From the NCBI RefSeq assembly GCF_000968015.1, contig NZ_LACH01000046.1, forward strand, positions 1 through 64,000: a DNA stretch of 64,000 nt, written 5' to 3'. Position 1 is the stretch's first letter. Every line of letters begins with the position of its first letter. Positions 1 to 8,415 of the stretch are shown one piece after another. Made by a program: the position numbers and the translations under genes. A model generated the notes under the pieces. The model saw only the letters and a program-made list of their open reading frames with translations. It ran no database searches and was not told the DNA's origin. The DNA comes from Pseudomonas fluorescens (GTDB lineage Bacteria > Pseudomonadota > Gammaproteobacteria > Pseudomonadales > Pseudomonadaceae).

Positions 1-122
1 GGGGATTTATCCCCGTTCGGCTGCGCAGCAGTCGTGAATCGTTACGTTGGTTATGCCTGGCAGACCGCGATGCAGGTTTAACGACTGCTTCGCAGCCGAA
101 CGGGGATAAATCCCCTCGCCAC
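1..122. repeat. REP doublet (type A, GGGGATTTATCCCC arms)
   Basis: Two inverted arms flank about 40 bases of unrelated spacer. Each arm carries GGGGATTTATCCCCGTTCGG or its complement followed by GCTGCG(C/A)AGCAGTCG. Arms of this kind are typical of Pseudomonas REP elements arranged as an inverted pair. The left arm starts at or before the window edge. The same arm type recurs at 40092-40224. No coding sequence is visible here. Confidence 0.85.
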
Positions 123-218
123 AACGCAGCTGATACAAGGGTTTTGTGATCGGATCGCAGCCCCTCGCCACGCCGACCCTCGGCGGTTACCCTGTCGAGG
201 ATTTTTCCCACGACTATT

Positions 219-1262
219 GTGAACCGCCGAATGCCTACTCTGACCCTATACGTCCAGCGCATCCTGGAATTGATGAAGCGCTACCCGGGGGTCATTGCGC
301 TCGGTGGTTTTATTTCCGGGGTCGGCAGTTTCATTCTGGTGGATCGCCAGCAAAGTCTGGCGACCTGGATCACCACCATCATGCTGGTCAGCTGGATCTG
401 GCTGATGCTGGAAAACAGCCTCACCAAGCTGTTCACCAGGATCTTCAAACGCGAAATCCCCCAGCCTCTGCTGCGCTACGCCACGCAGATGATCCACCAG
501 GAAAGCCTGTTCTTCGTCCTGCCGTTCTTTTTTATCACCACCACCTGGAACAGCGGCCAGCTGTTCTTCACCGGGCTGCTGGGCATCGCCGCGCTGATTT
601 CCATCATCGACCCGCTCTACTACAAATGGCTGGCCCCCCGGCGCTGGGCGTTCCTGGCACTGCACACACTGACGCTGTTCGCTGCACTGCTGACCGCCCT
701 GCCCGTCATCCTGCACCTGACCACCTCCCAGAGTTTTAAACTGGCCCTGGGCACCGCCGTCGTCCTGTCGTTCCCGAGCCTGGCATCGATCTTCCCGATT
801 CGTACCGTGCGCAACGCCTTGGCGATTCTCAGTATTACGCTGGGCATCGGCGCACTCGGTTGGGTGCTGCGATCCTGGGTGCCGCCGGCGACCCTGTGGA
901 TGACCGACGTGGCGATCAGTACCCAAATGCAGGACCGCACCCCCGGCGACAGCCTCGATGAAGTCAGTGCCGAGCAGATTCGCGGCGGCGGGCTGTACGC
1001 CTACACCGCGATCAACGCCCCGCGCGGCCTGGATGAGCGGATCTACCACGTGTGGCAGTTCAACGGCAAAGAGGTCGACCGCATCCCGCTGGATATCCAC
1101 GGTGGGCGCAAGGAAGGCTATCGGGCCTGGACCCACAAACAGAATTTCCCCGGCAACCCCGCGGGTAAATGGCAGGTTCGGGTGCTGACCGAAGATGGCC
1201 AGGTCATCGGTGTGTTGCGCTTCGTGGTAAAGGACAGCAAGCCGGCGACTGCCGCAAAGTAA
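219..1262 (+). CDS. DUF5924 family membrane protein with C-terminal DUF2914 domain
   Basis: The protein has 347 residues from a GTG start at 219; an in-frame ATG at 231 (MPTLTLY) is an equally plausible start and neither has a strong ribosome-binding site. The first two thirds hold about six hydrophobic segments (roughly residues 25-235). The last 110 residues are soluble and resemble DUF2914, with the stretch IYHVWQFNGKEVDRI and a closing beta-rich part. It is probably an inner-membrane protein with a periplasmic or cytoplasmic C-terminal domain; its function is unknown. It lies 53 bases upstream of an MCE transport operon in the same direction, but a hairpin at 1272-1297 separates them, so co-transcription is uncertain. 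Confidence 0.8.
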   Translation: MNRRMPTLTLYVQRILELMKRYPGVIALGGFISGVGSFILVDRQQSLATWITTIMLVSWIWLMLENSLTKLFTRIFKREIPQPLLRYATQMIHQESLFFVLPFFFITTTWNSGQLFFTGLLGIAALISIIDPLYYKWLAPRRWAFLALHTLTLFAALLTALPVILHLTTSQSFKLALGTAVVLSFPSLASIFPIRTVRNALAILSITLGIGALGWVLRSWVPPATLWMTDVAISTQMQDRTPGDSLDEVSAEQIRGGGLYAYTAINAPRGLDERIYHVWQFNGKEVDRIPLDIHGGRKEGYRAWTHKQNFPGNPAGKWQVRVLTEDGQVIGVLRFVVKDSKPATAAK

Positions 1263-1271
1263 CCTGTTCGT

Positions 1272-1297
1272 GCTATTACGTAGAGCTGCGTAATAGC
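1272..1297 (+). other. perfect 9-bp hairpin between DUF5924 gene and MCE operon
   Basis: GCTATTACG at 1272-1280 is mirrored exactly by CGTAATAGC at 1289-1297, with an 8-base loop. No T-run follows on either strand, so it is not a standard intrinsic terminator. It may be an operator or an mRNA stem just upstream of the permease gene start at 1316. Confidence 0.5.
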
Positions 1298-1315
1298 CGA
1301 TAAAGCACGGAGCTT

Positions 1316-2464
1316 ATGACCAGCAGCACAATGCCCGGCAGTGCCCGACTGGACACCTCTCACTCTCCTGCTCAGTTGCGGGTCACGGGTGACTGGACGC
1401 TTGTCCATTACGCCGATCTCAAGCACCTGAGCGAAAAGCTCCACGGCCAATACGACGACAGCACTCACATCGACCTCAACGGCCTCGGCGCGCTCGACAC
1501 CGCCGGTGCGTCGCTGCTGGTGGAGTTGCTCGGTTCCGAGCGTTTGGGCCGATCTGCCGAACACCCCGATTGCACACTGTCCTCGGCTGACCGTGCCTTG
1601 TTGCAGACCGTCTATTGCTCGCTGACCGACTTCTGCGTGCCGATCAAGGAACCGGAAATCAGCGTCGGCATTCAACTGCTGACCCGCATCGGCCGCGCGG
1701 TGGACGCGGTCTGGCAAGACACTCTGCAACTGCTGGGTTTCGTCGGCCTGATTCTGGAAACCATCGCCCGCGGTCTGTTTCGCCCTAAACGCTGGCGCAT
1801 CACGCCGATGGTGGCGCACATCGAACAGACCGGCCTCGACGCCGCCCCCATCGTCGCCCTGCTGACCTTTCTGGTGGGCGCCGTGGTGGCGTTTCTCGGG
1901 GCGACCGTGCTGGCGAGTTTCGGCGCGAGTATTTTCACCGTGGACCTGGTGGCGTTCTCCTTCCTGCGCGAATTCGGTGTGTTGCTGACCGCAATCCTGA
2001 TGGCCGGCCGCACCGCCAGTGCGTTTACCGCACAGATTGGCTCGATGAAAGCCAACGAAGAAATCGACGCCATCCGCACCCTGGGCCTCGACCCGATGGA
2101 GCTGCTGGTGGTGCCGCGAGTCTTGGCCCTGCTGGTCGCGCTGCCGATGCTGACCTTTCTGGCGATGCTTTCGGGGATTGTCGGCGGCGGTGTGGTGTGC
2201 GCGGTGGCGCTGGATATCTCGCCGGCGATGTTCCTGTCGCTGCTGCAAACCGACATCGGTGTTCAGCACTTTTTGGTGGGGATCGTCAAAGCGCCGATCT
2301 TCGCATTCCTGATCGCTGCCATCGGCTGTCTCGAAGGCTTCAAGGTCAGCGGCAGCGCCGAGTCCGTCGGTGCTCACACCACGTCGAGCGTGGTCCAGTC
2401 TATTTTCGTGGTGATCGTGCTCGATGCCGTCGCCGCGCTGTTTTTCATGGAGATGGGCTGGTGA
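1316..2464 (+). CDS. MlaE-family ABC permease with N-terminal STAS-like domain
   Basis: The protein has 382 residues. Residues about 15-115 look like a STAS/MlaB-like domain (HIDLNGLGALDTAGASLLVEL), fused to an MlaE permease domain (about 135-380) with several membrane helices. The permease holds the family signature around SMKANEEIDAIRTLGLDP, which in this family contacts the ATPase. MlaE permeases form the inner-membrane core of MCE phospholipid transporters. In E. coli MlaB and MlaE are separate proteins; here they are one chain, a layout common in proteobacterial paralogues. The gene overlaps the ATPase gene by GTGA and begins a four-gene operon. The substrate is inferred to be lipid and is not shown by sequence. 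Confidence 0.9.
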   Translation: MTSSTMPGSARLDTSHSPAQLRVTGDWTLVHYADLKHLSEKLHGQYDDSTHIDLNGLGALDTAGASLLVELLGSERLGRSAEHPDCTLSSADRALLQTVYCSLTDFCVPIKEPEISVGIQLLTRIGRAVDAVWQDTLQLLGFVGLILETIARGLFRPKRWRITPMVAHIEQTGLDAAPIVALLTFLVGAVVAFLGATVLASFGASIFTVDLVAFSFLREFGVLLTAILMAGRTASAFTAQIGSMKANEEIDAIRTLGLDPMELLVVPRVLALLVALPMLTFLAMLSGIVGGGVVCAVALDISPAMFLSLLQTDIGVQHFLVGIVKAPIFAFLIAAIGCLEGFKVSGSAESVGAHTTSSVVQSIFVVIVLDAVAALFFMEMGW

Positions 2465-3264
2465 GTCGTCTACCCCGAGCGCCCTCCGAGGCGGTGATCG
2501 AAGTCCGTGGTCTGTGCAATCGCTTTGGTCGCCAGAGCGTGCATGAGAACCTCGACCTGGATTTGTACAAGGGAGAAATCCTGGCCGTGGTCGGCGGTTC
2601 CGGCAGCGGTAAATCGGTGCTGTTGCGCAGCATCGTCGGCTTGCGTCAGCCCAGCGAAGGGGTGGTGAAGGTCTTCGGTAAAAACCTGCCGACGTTGTCC
2701 GAACACGAGCGCTCCTTGGTCGAACGGCGCTTTGGCGTGCTGTTCCAGAAAGGCGCCCTGTTCTCTTCGCTGACGGTCACCGAGAACGTCGCCCTGCCCC
2801 TGATCGAGCATGCCGGTTTGAGCCGAGAGGACGCCGAGCACCTGGCGGCAGTGAAAATGGCCTTGGCCGGGCTGCCGCTGTCGGCGGCCGACAAGTACCC
2901 CGCTTCGCTGTCCGGCGGCATGATCAAGCGTGCGGCACTGGCCCGGGCGCTGGCGCTGGACCCGGACATCCTGTTTCTCGACGAACCCACCGCTGGCCTC
3001 GATCCGATTGGCGCGGCCGCGTTCGATCAATTGATCCTGACCCTGCGCGATGCGTTGGGCCTGAGTGTGTTTCTGGTCACCCACGACCTCGACACGCTCT
3101 ACACCATCACCGACCGGGTGGCGGTGCTGGCGCAGAAAAAAGTGCTGGTGGCGGATGCCATCGACAAAGTCTCGGAAACCGACGATCCGTGGATTCACGA
3201 ATACTTCCATGGCCCTCGCGGCCGCGCGGCGCTGACCGCCGCTCAACAGCTTAAGGAGGTCTGA
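2461..3264 (+). CDS. MlaF-like ABC transporter ATP-binding protein of MCE system
   Basis: The start is GTG at 2461, which overlaps the permease stop as GTGA; the reading frame stays open further upstream, but that part overlaps the permease gene and is not likely to be translated. The 267-residue product has a Walker A GGSGSGKS (residues 45-52), an ABC signature LSGGM and a Walker B ILFLDEPTAGLD followed by the H-loop VTHD. It should power lipid transfer by the MlaE-type permease encoded just before it. The MCE protein gene starts one base after its stop region, with a good AAGGAGG site. This is a paralogue-type system rather than necessarily the canonical mla locus. Confidence 0.92.
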   Translation: MSRLPRAPSEAVIEVRGLCNRFGRQSVHENLDLDLYKGEILAVVGGSGSGKSVLLRSIVGLRQPSEGVVKVFGKNLPTLSEHERSLVERRFGVLFQKGALFSSLTVTENVALPLIEHAGLSREDAEHLAAVKMALAGLPLSAADKYPASLSGGMIKRAALARALALDPDILFLDEPTAGLDPIGAAAFDQLILTLRDALGLSVFLVTHDLDTLYTITDRVAVLAQKKVLVADAIDKVSETDDPWIHEYFHGPRGRAALTAAQQLKEV

Positions 3265-3265
3265 C

Positions 3266-4204
3266 ATGGAAACCCGAGCCCATCATGTATTGATCGGCCT
3301 GTTCACCGTGATTGTGGTGACGGGCGCCCTGCTCTTCGGTTTGTGGCTGGCCAAGTCCAGCGTCGACACCGAGTTCAAGGATTACGAAATCGTCTTTAAC
3401 GAGGCGGTCAGCGGCCTGTCCAAGGGCAGCGCCGTGCAGTACAGCGGGATCAAGGTCGGCGACGTGGTGACCTTGCGCCTGGACCCGAAAGACCCGCGCC
3501 GGGTGCTGGCGCGGATTCGTCTGGGCGGTGATACGCCGATCAAGGAAGACACCCAGGCCATATTGGCGCTGACCGGGATCACCGGGACCTCGATCATTCA
3601 ACTCAGCGGTGGTACACCGCAAAGTCCGACGCTCAAGGGCAAGGACGGTCATTTACCGACCATTATTGCATCGCCCTCGCCCATCGCCCGTTTGCTGAAT
3701 GACAGCGGTGACCTGGTGGCCGGTGTGAATATGCTGATGCACAACGCCAACCAGATGTTTTCTTCGCAGAACGTAGAGCGCATCAGCAAGACCCTTGAGC
3801 ATCTGGAGCAAACCACCGGCACCATTGCCGACCAGCGCGGCGATATTCGCCAGGCGATGCAGCAACTGGCCTCGGTCGGCAAACAGGCCGGCGCCATGCT
3901 GGAGCAGACGTCGGCGCTGGTGCGCAACGCCAATGGCCTGCTCAACGATCAAGGCAAGCAAATGTTCGGCAGTGCCGAGCAGGCGATGAAGTCGCTGGAA
4001 CAGAGCAGCGCGACCATCAACAATCTGCTCACGACCAATCAGGACTCGCTCAGCAGCGGCATGCAAGGCCTCAATGGCCTGGCTCCGGCGGTGCGTGAAC
4101 TGCGCGACACCCTGACGTCGTTGCGGGCTATTTCCCAGCGTCTGGAAGCCAACCCCACCGGTTATTTGCTGGGCGATGACAAGAACAAGGAGTTCACGCC
4201 ATGA
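3266..4204 (+). CDS. MlaD/MCE-domain substrate-binding protein, membrane anchored
   Basis: The protein has 312 residues. A single N-terminal membrane helix (about residues 8-29) precedes one MCE domain (about 40-120, with SGLSKGSAVQYSGIKVGDV). A long helical tail with many Q, S and N residues follows. MCE proteins form hexameric rings that bridge lipids across the periplasm. The ribosome-binding site AAGGAGG lies just before the ATG. The gene ends with an ATGA overlap into the lipoprotein gene, which supports translational coupling of the operon. Confidence 0.92.
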   Translation: METRAHHVLIGLFTVIVVTGALLFGLWLAKSSVDTEFKDYEIVFNEAVSGLSKGSAVQYSGIKVGDVVTLRLDPKDPRRVLARIRLGGDTPIKEDTQAILALTGITGTSIIQLSGGTPQSPTLKGKDGHLPTIIASPSPIARLLNDSGDLVAGVNMLMHNANQMFSSQNVERISKTLEHLEQTTGTIADQRGDIRQAMQQLASVGKQAGAMLEQTSALVRNANGLLNDQGKQMFGSAEQAMKSLEQSSATINNLLTTNQDSLSSGMQGLNGLAPAVRELRDTLTSLRAISQRLEANPTGYLLGDDKNKEFTP

Positions 4205-4827
4205 AGCTGCCTCACCTCGCCCTCCTCGCCAGCTTCATTGCGCTCAGCGCCTGCTCGATTCTGCCCAAGTCCGAGCCGTCCGATGTCTATCGGTTGCCTT
4301 CGGCCCAGAGCAGCGCATCGGCCAGTCACGGGACGCCGCAGCGCTGGTCGCTGCGCCTGGCCAAGCCGCAGGCCAGCGAGGCGTTGAACAGTCCGAAGAT
4401 CGCCGTGATCCCTCAGGGCGATCTGATCAGCAGCTACAAGGCTTCGCGTTGGAGCGACCCGGCTCCGGTGTTGCTGCGCAATCGTCTGTTGGACGGTTTT
4501 CAGCGTGATGGTCGGGTGTCATTGCTGAGCACCGACGACAGCAATTTCCAGGCTGATCTTGAACTGGGCGGTAGCCTGCAGGCATTCCAGACTGAGTACC
4601 AAGGCACGAACGCGAGCGTCGTCGTGCGTCTGGATGCGCTGCTGGTGCGTGGTTATGACCAGCGAATCCTCGCCAGCCGACGCTTCGAAGTGCGCCAGCC
4701 GTTGAGCGATGCGAAGGTGCCGGCGGTGGTGGCCGGGTTTGGTCAGGCCAGTGACCAGTTGACGGCGCAGGTGGTGAGTTGGGCGGTTGAGCAAGGGCAG
4801 AAAGTCGCGCCGCCTCCGCGTCTTTAA
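4201..4827 (+). CDS. PqiC-like ABC transport auxiliary lipoprotein
   Basis: The 208-residue product has a lipoprotein signal with lipobox LSAC near residue 18, then a domain of the PqiC/YmbA (DUF330) type with SEPSDVYRLPSAQ, IAVIPQGDLISSYKASRW and RNRLLDGFQ. Members sit at the outer membrane and partner with MCE proteins in trans-envelope lipid transport. The start overlaps the MCE gene stop (ATGA at 4201). It is the last gene of the operon and is followed by a REP doublet. Its presence makes this a complete four-component MCE machine: permease, ATPase, MCE protein and outer-membrane lipoprotein. Confidence 0.88.
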   Translation: MKLPHLALLASFIALSACSILPKSEPSDVYRLPSAQSSASASHGTPQRWSLRLAKPQASEALNSPKIAVIPQGDLISSYKASRWSDPAPVLLRNRLLDGFQRDGRVSLLSTDDSNFQADLELGGSLQAFQTEYQGTNASVVVRLDALLVRGYDQRILASRRFEVRQPLSDAKVPAVVAGFGQASDQLTAQVVSWAVEQGQKVAPPPRL

Positions 4828-4839
4828 GGCCAACTCATC

Positions 4840-4937
4840 CCCCTGTAGGAGTGAGCCTGCTCGCGATAGCGGTAAATCAGTCACCCCAAATGTTGACTGT
4901 TAAACCGCTATCGCGAGCAGGCTCACTCCTACAGGGG
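4840..4937. repeat. REP doublet (type B, GTAGGAGTGAGCCTGCTCGC arms)
   Basis: The arms at 4840-4873 and 4904-4937 are inverted copies beginning CCCTGTAGGAGTGAGCCTGC and continuing TCGCGATAGCGGT. A 30-base spacer lies between them. The element sits between the 3' ends of the convergent lipoprotein and SpmAB genes and may act as a bidirectional transcript end. Confidence 0.88.
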
Positions 4938-4944
4938 ATCTCGG

Positions 4945-6174
4945 TTAACCGAAGAACCAGTAGCAGACGCCAATGGCGCCGAGCACGCCGGCCAATTCGG
5001 CCAGCAACGCACACCCCACTGCATGCCGCGCCCGCTGGATCCCCACCGAGCCGAAGTACACCGCCAATACATAGAAGGTCGTTTCGGTACTGCCCTGAAT
5101 CGTCGCTGCCACCAGCGCCGGGAAGCTGTCCACGCCAGACGTTTTCATGGTTTCGATCAGCATCGCCCGGGCGGCACTGCCGGAGAACGGTTTAACCATG
5201 GCGGTCGGCAGCGCATCGACGAAGCGCGTGTCCCAACCGGCCCATTGCACCAGATGCCGAATTCCGTCCAGGCCAAAGTCCAGCGCTCCGGATGCCCGCA
5301 GCACGCCGACGGCACAGAGCATCGCCACCAGATACGGCAGCAGGTTCTTGGCCACGTCGAAGCCTTCTTTGGCGCCTTCGACGAACGCTTCGTAAACCTT
5401 CACTTTGCGCAGCGCGCCGATGACCAGAAACAACATGATCAGCCCGAACAGCGTCACGTTGCCGAGGATCGATGACAGGCCGGCCAGAGCGGTCGCTGAG
5501 AGCGTCGCCAGCAGCGCCATGAAGGCGCCGAGGGCCAGGGCGCCGGGAATCAGGTACGCGAGCACCACCGGGTCCCACAGGCGCAGACGCTGCATGAACG
5601 CCACCGACAGCAGGCCGACCAATGTCGAGCAACTGGTGGCGAGCAGGATTGGCAGGAACACCAGGGTCGGATCGGGCGCACCTTGCTGGGCGCGGTACAT
5701 GAAGATCGTCACCGGCAGCAGGGTCAGGGAAGAGGCGTTGAGCACCAGGAACAGGATCTGCGCGTTGCTGGCGATGGTGTCGCTGGGGTTGAGCTCTTGC
5801 AGCGCCTTCATGGCTTTAAGGCCGATCGGCGTGGCGGCGTTGTCCAGGCCCAGGCCGTTGGCGGCGAAGTTCAGGGTGATCAGGCCGATGGCCGGGTGCC
5901 CGGCCGGCACTCCTGGCATCAGCCGCAGGAACAACGGGCCCAGCGCTTTGGCCAGCCACTCGACGATCCCGGCCTTCTCGGCAATCCGCAGAAAGCCCAG
6001 CCAGAGCGTCAGGGTGCCGAACAACAGGACCATGACTTCGACCGACAACTTGGCCATGGCGAAAATGCTTTCCACCATCGCCGCGAAGATCCCGGCGTTA
6101 CCGCCGATCAGCCATTGCGCCAGTGCCGAAACGGCAGCCACGATGAAGAAGCCAAGCCACAGGCCGTTAAGCAT
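4945..6174 (-). CDS. SpmA-SpmB fusion, nucleoside-recognition (Gate) membrane protein
   Basis: The protein has 409 residues with about nine to ten membrane segments. The N-terminal half (about 1-200) resembles spore maturation protein A, including LNFAANGLGLDNAATPIGLKAM. The C-terminal half (about 235-405) resembles SpmB, including MVKPFSGSAARAM and STETTFYVLAVYFGS. In Bacillus these are two genes needed for spore core dehydration; Pseudomonas does not sporulate, so the role here is unknown and probably concerns transport of a small molecule. It is transcribed towards the MCE operon and has no close operon partner; gltP lies upstream in the same direction with a terminator and a REP between them. 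Confidence 0.88.
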   Translation of the reverse strand: MLNGLWLGFFIVAAVSALAQWLIGGNAGIFAAMVESIFAMAKLSVEVMVLLFGTLTLWLGFLRIAEKAGIVEWLAKALGPLFLRLMPGVPAGHPAIGLITLNFAANGLGLDNAATPIGLKAMKALQELNPSDTIASNAQILFLVLNASSLTLLPVTIFMYRAQQGAPDPTLVFLPILLATSCSTLVGLLSVAFMQRLRLWDPVVLAYLIPGALALGAFMALLATLSATALAGLSSILGNVTLFGLIMLFLVIGALRKVKVYEAFVEGAKEGFDVAKNLLPYLVAMLCAVGVLRASGALDFGLDGIRHLVQWAGWDTRFVDALPTAMVKPFSGSAARAMLIETMKTSGVDSFPALVAATIQGSTETTFYVLAVYFGSVGIQRARHAVGCALLAELAGVLGAIGVCYWFFG

Positions 6175-6227
6175 CAGTCAAATCCCCCGAAGAATGCGGC
6201 GAATGATAGCGGGGTAGCCAGAAACGA

Positions 6228-6254
6228 CAAACCCCGGATTTCTCCGGGGTTTGT
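6228..6254 (-). terminator. intrinsic terminator downstream of gltP
   Basis: The stem is AAACCCCGGA, the loop is about four bases and the mirror is TCCGGGGTTT. It lies downstream of gltP on the minus strand and just upstream of the SpmAB gene start. T-rich flanks are present on both sides, so it could work in either direction; there is no plus-strand gene to end here. Confidence 0.7.
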
Positions 6255-6273
6255 TTGTTCGGCTTGCACCGGA

Positions 6274-6371
6274 CCTTTGTAGGAGTGAGCCTGCTCGCGA
6301 TGAGGGCGGCACATCCAACATCGCTGTTGTTTGATACACCGCTATCGCGAGCAGGCTCACTCCTACAAGGT
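6274..6371. repeat. REP doublet (type B)
   Basis: The left arm around 6276-6300 and right arm 6345-6369 are inverted copies of TTGTAGGAGTGAGCCTGCTC plus GCGA. It lies just after the gltP stop codon, between it and the gltP terminator. Confidence 0.87.
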
Positions 6372-6377
6372 TTTGTG

Positions 6378-7709
6378 TCAGTTGCTGGAGACTTCACCCA
6401 CCGGCAATTTTTCCTTGCTGCGCCAGTGCGGCAAGGAGTTCCAGTAGCGCTGGCCCTTGGCGTCGTCGTACATGCCTTCCCAACGGGAGATGACCAGCAC
6501 GGCCAAGGCATTGCCGATCACGTTCAGTGCGGTACGGGCCATGTCCATGATGCGGTCGACACCGGCGATGAACGCCAGGCCTTCGAGCGGAATACCCACG
6601 CTGCCCAGGGTGGCCAGCAACACCACAAAGGACACACCCGGTACGCCGGCGATGCCTTTGGAGGTGACCATCAGGGTCAGCACCAGCAGCAATTGCTGGC
6701 TGATCGACAGGTCGATGCCGTAGAGCTGGGCAATGAAGATGGCCGCGATGCTCTGGTACAGGGTCGAACCGTCGAGGTTGAACGAGTAGCCGGTCGGCAC
6801 CACGAAGCTGCAAATGGCTTTCGGCGCGCCGTAGGCTTCCATTTTCTCGATCACGCGCGGCAGCACGGTTTCGGAACTGGCGGTGGAGTAGGCCAGCACC
6901 AGCTCATCCTTGAAGATGCGTATCAGCTTGATCACCGAGAAGCCGAACAGGCGAGCGATCAGGCCCAGCACCACGAAGGCGAAGAAGGCGATGGCGACGT
7001 AAACCAGGATCACCAGTTTGGCCAGCGGTATCAGGGAGGCGAAGCCGAAGTTGGCCACGGTCACCGCAATCAGTGCGAAAACGCCGATCGGGGCGTAGTT
7101 CATGATCATGTGAGTGACTTTGAACATGCTTTCCGACACGCCCTGGAACATCTTCACCAGCGGCTCGCGCAGGTCCGATTGCAGGCTCGACAGACCGAGG
7201 CCGAACAATACGGAGAAGAAGATGATCGGCAGCATCTCGCCGCGGGCCATGGCCGCGAAGATGTTCGACGGGATCAGGTTGAGGATGGTTTCGATGAACG
7301 CATGTTCATGCTGAACCTCGGCGGCAGTGGCCTGGTACTTGGAAATATCCACGGTACCCAGGGTGCTCATGTCGATGCCGGTGCCCGGATGGAACACGTT
7401 GGCCAACACCAGACCGACCACGATGGCGATGGTGGTGACGATCTCGAAGTAGACGATGGTCTTCAGACCGATACGCCCGAGCTTCTTCGCGTCGCCGACG
7501 CCTGCAATACCGACGATCAGCGAAGAGATCACGATCGGGATCACAATCATTTTGATCAGACGGATAAAGATATCGCCTGCTGGTTGCAGGACGTTGCTGA
7601 TCCACCAGGCTTTTTCGGCACTGAAATGGTTGAGCAGCGCACCGATTGCAATCCCCAATACCAGACCGATGAGGATCTGCCAGGCGAGGCTAAGCTTTGC
7701 CTTCTTCAT
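6378..7709 (-). CDS. gltP: glutamate/aspartate:proton symporter GltP (DAACS family)
   Basis: The ATG at 7709 (MKKAKLSLAWQILIG) with GGGTAAAG upstream gives 443 residues, the usual GltP length; the frame is open 47 codons further but that part does not resemble the family. The protein shows the dicarboxylate/amino acid:cation symporter pattern of eight membrane helices with two re-entrant loops, including a serine-containing segment AYSTASSETVLPRV, the PTGYSFNLDGSTLY motif and a C-terminal GIAGVPGVSFVVLLATL loop. It imports acidic amino acids (and possibly C4-dicarboxylates) driven by cations. The gene order gltP near algB matches my memory of P. aeruginosa. Confidence 0.92.
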   Translation of the reverse strand: MKKAKLSLAWQILIGLVLGIAIGALLNHFSAEKAWWISNVLQPAGDIFIRLIKMIVIPIVISSLIVGIAGVGDAKKLGRIGLKTIVYFEIVTTIAIVVGLVLANVFHPGTGIDMSTLGTVDISKYQATAAEVQHEHAFIETILNLIPSNIFAAMARGEMLPIIFFSVLFGLGLSSLQSDLREPLVKMFQGVSESMFKVTHMIMNYAPIGVFALIAVTVANFGFASLIPLAKLVILVYVAIAFFAFVVLGLIARLFGFSVIKLIRIFKDELVLAYSTASSETVLPRVIEKMEAYGAPKAICSFVVPTGYSFNLDGSTLYQSIAAIFIAQLYGIDLSISQQLLLVLTLMVTSKGIAGVPGVSFVVLLATLGSVGIPLEGLAFIAGVDRIMDMARTALNVIGNALAVLVISRWEGMYDDAKGQRYWNSLPHWRSKEKLPVGEVSSN

Positions 7710-8415
7710 ATCTTTACCCTTACTTGCGTTTGACTCAGACAGATGCAAGAACTGGAACGCTTGTGGCGAAAAAGTCTTGTGCACCTGCCCCCGTATAAGG
7801 TGCCCCGGAGCGCTTGTTATCGGCTCTCTGGCAGGCGAAAAAAGGCGCAACTATTCAGATGCAAGGAAGCGACGTCTAATGCCGTAAACGCCTACCCTAT
7901 GCCGAATCGGCATGAGCTTTTTTAACTGAAACTCGCGTCCCAACCGGTTCGAATACGACATTTCGGCAGGCATAAGTGCCGTGAACCGGCCATCGCAGAG
8001 GAGGTTGGTTGTTTTTTGAACAAGTGAATGTTGACTAAAACTTGGGAAAAATCCTACGTTTAAACGCGAAAATTCTCGGTCTTTGAGTCGCAGTTTTCTC
8101 GATATACGGTCACCAAAGAAACACCGCGAAATGGTTTTGCGAGGGATTAACGGAGATGAAGCGGGGATGCGAGCAGAACGCTCTAAGACAACGCTTTGCG
8201 CTGAGGAAGCTCTTCGCAAGTCCGTCGATCCATGAGTGACCGACGAACCTGCGTCGCAGCTTCTGCCTGATCCGGCCCTTGCGCAGGCACTCCCTGTACC
8301 CGTAGGTCACTCCGCCCCTGAAACAGGCAGAACGTCCCGGCCCCTTGATCATGCGTCTACCGTCCTCGGGTAGCGCAGTGGAAAGAAGCCATGCTGCTTC
8401 TTTCATGTTACGAAT
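7710..8415. other. 700-bp region without a recognisable gene, partly AT-rich
   Basis: This stretch holds the gltP upstream region and then DNA of clearly lower GC content (about 7860-8240) than its neighbours. Open frames on the minus strand (7851-8219 and 8110-8406) encode sequences rich in Arg and Ser with no domain, signal or membrane pattern that I recognise, and the two overlap in different frames. A 9-bp hairpin, GAAAGAAGC and GCTTCTTTC, lies at 8381-8404 without a T-run. It may be decayed or foreign DNA. Confidence 0.5.

Noticed and set aside
246..1136. long open frame on the minus strand opposite the DUF5924 gene
   Set aside because: Gln/Asp/Gly/Arg-rich shadow of the real gene, without any start signal or domain. 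The same holds for other long opposite-strand frames, such as 1118-2377, 6255-7733, 21341-22375, 40460-41971 and 55192-57306.
7851..8219. hypothetical protein of 122 residues between gltP and the Ivy remnant
   Set aside because: No good ribosome-binding site, no recognisable pattern, overlap with another unrelated frame; described as a gene-poor region instead.
8381..8404. terminator of the DUF1328/ivy transcript
   Set aside because: The 9-bp stem is perfect but no T-run follows on the minus strand, so only a hairpin is noted.
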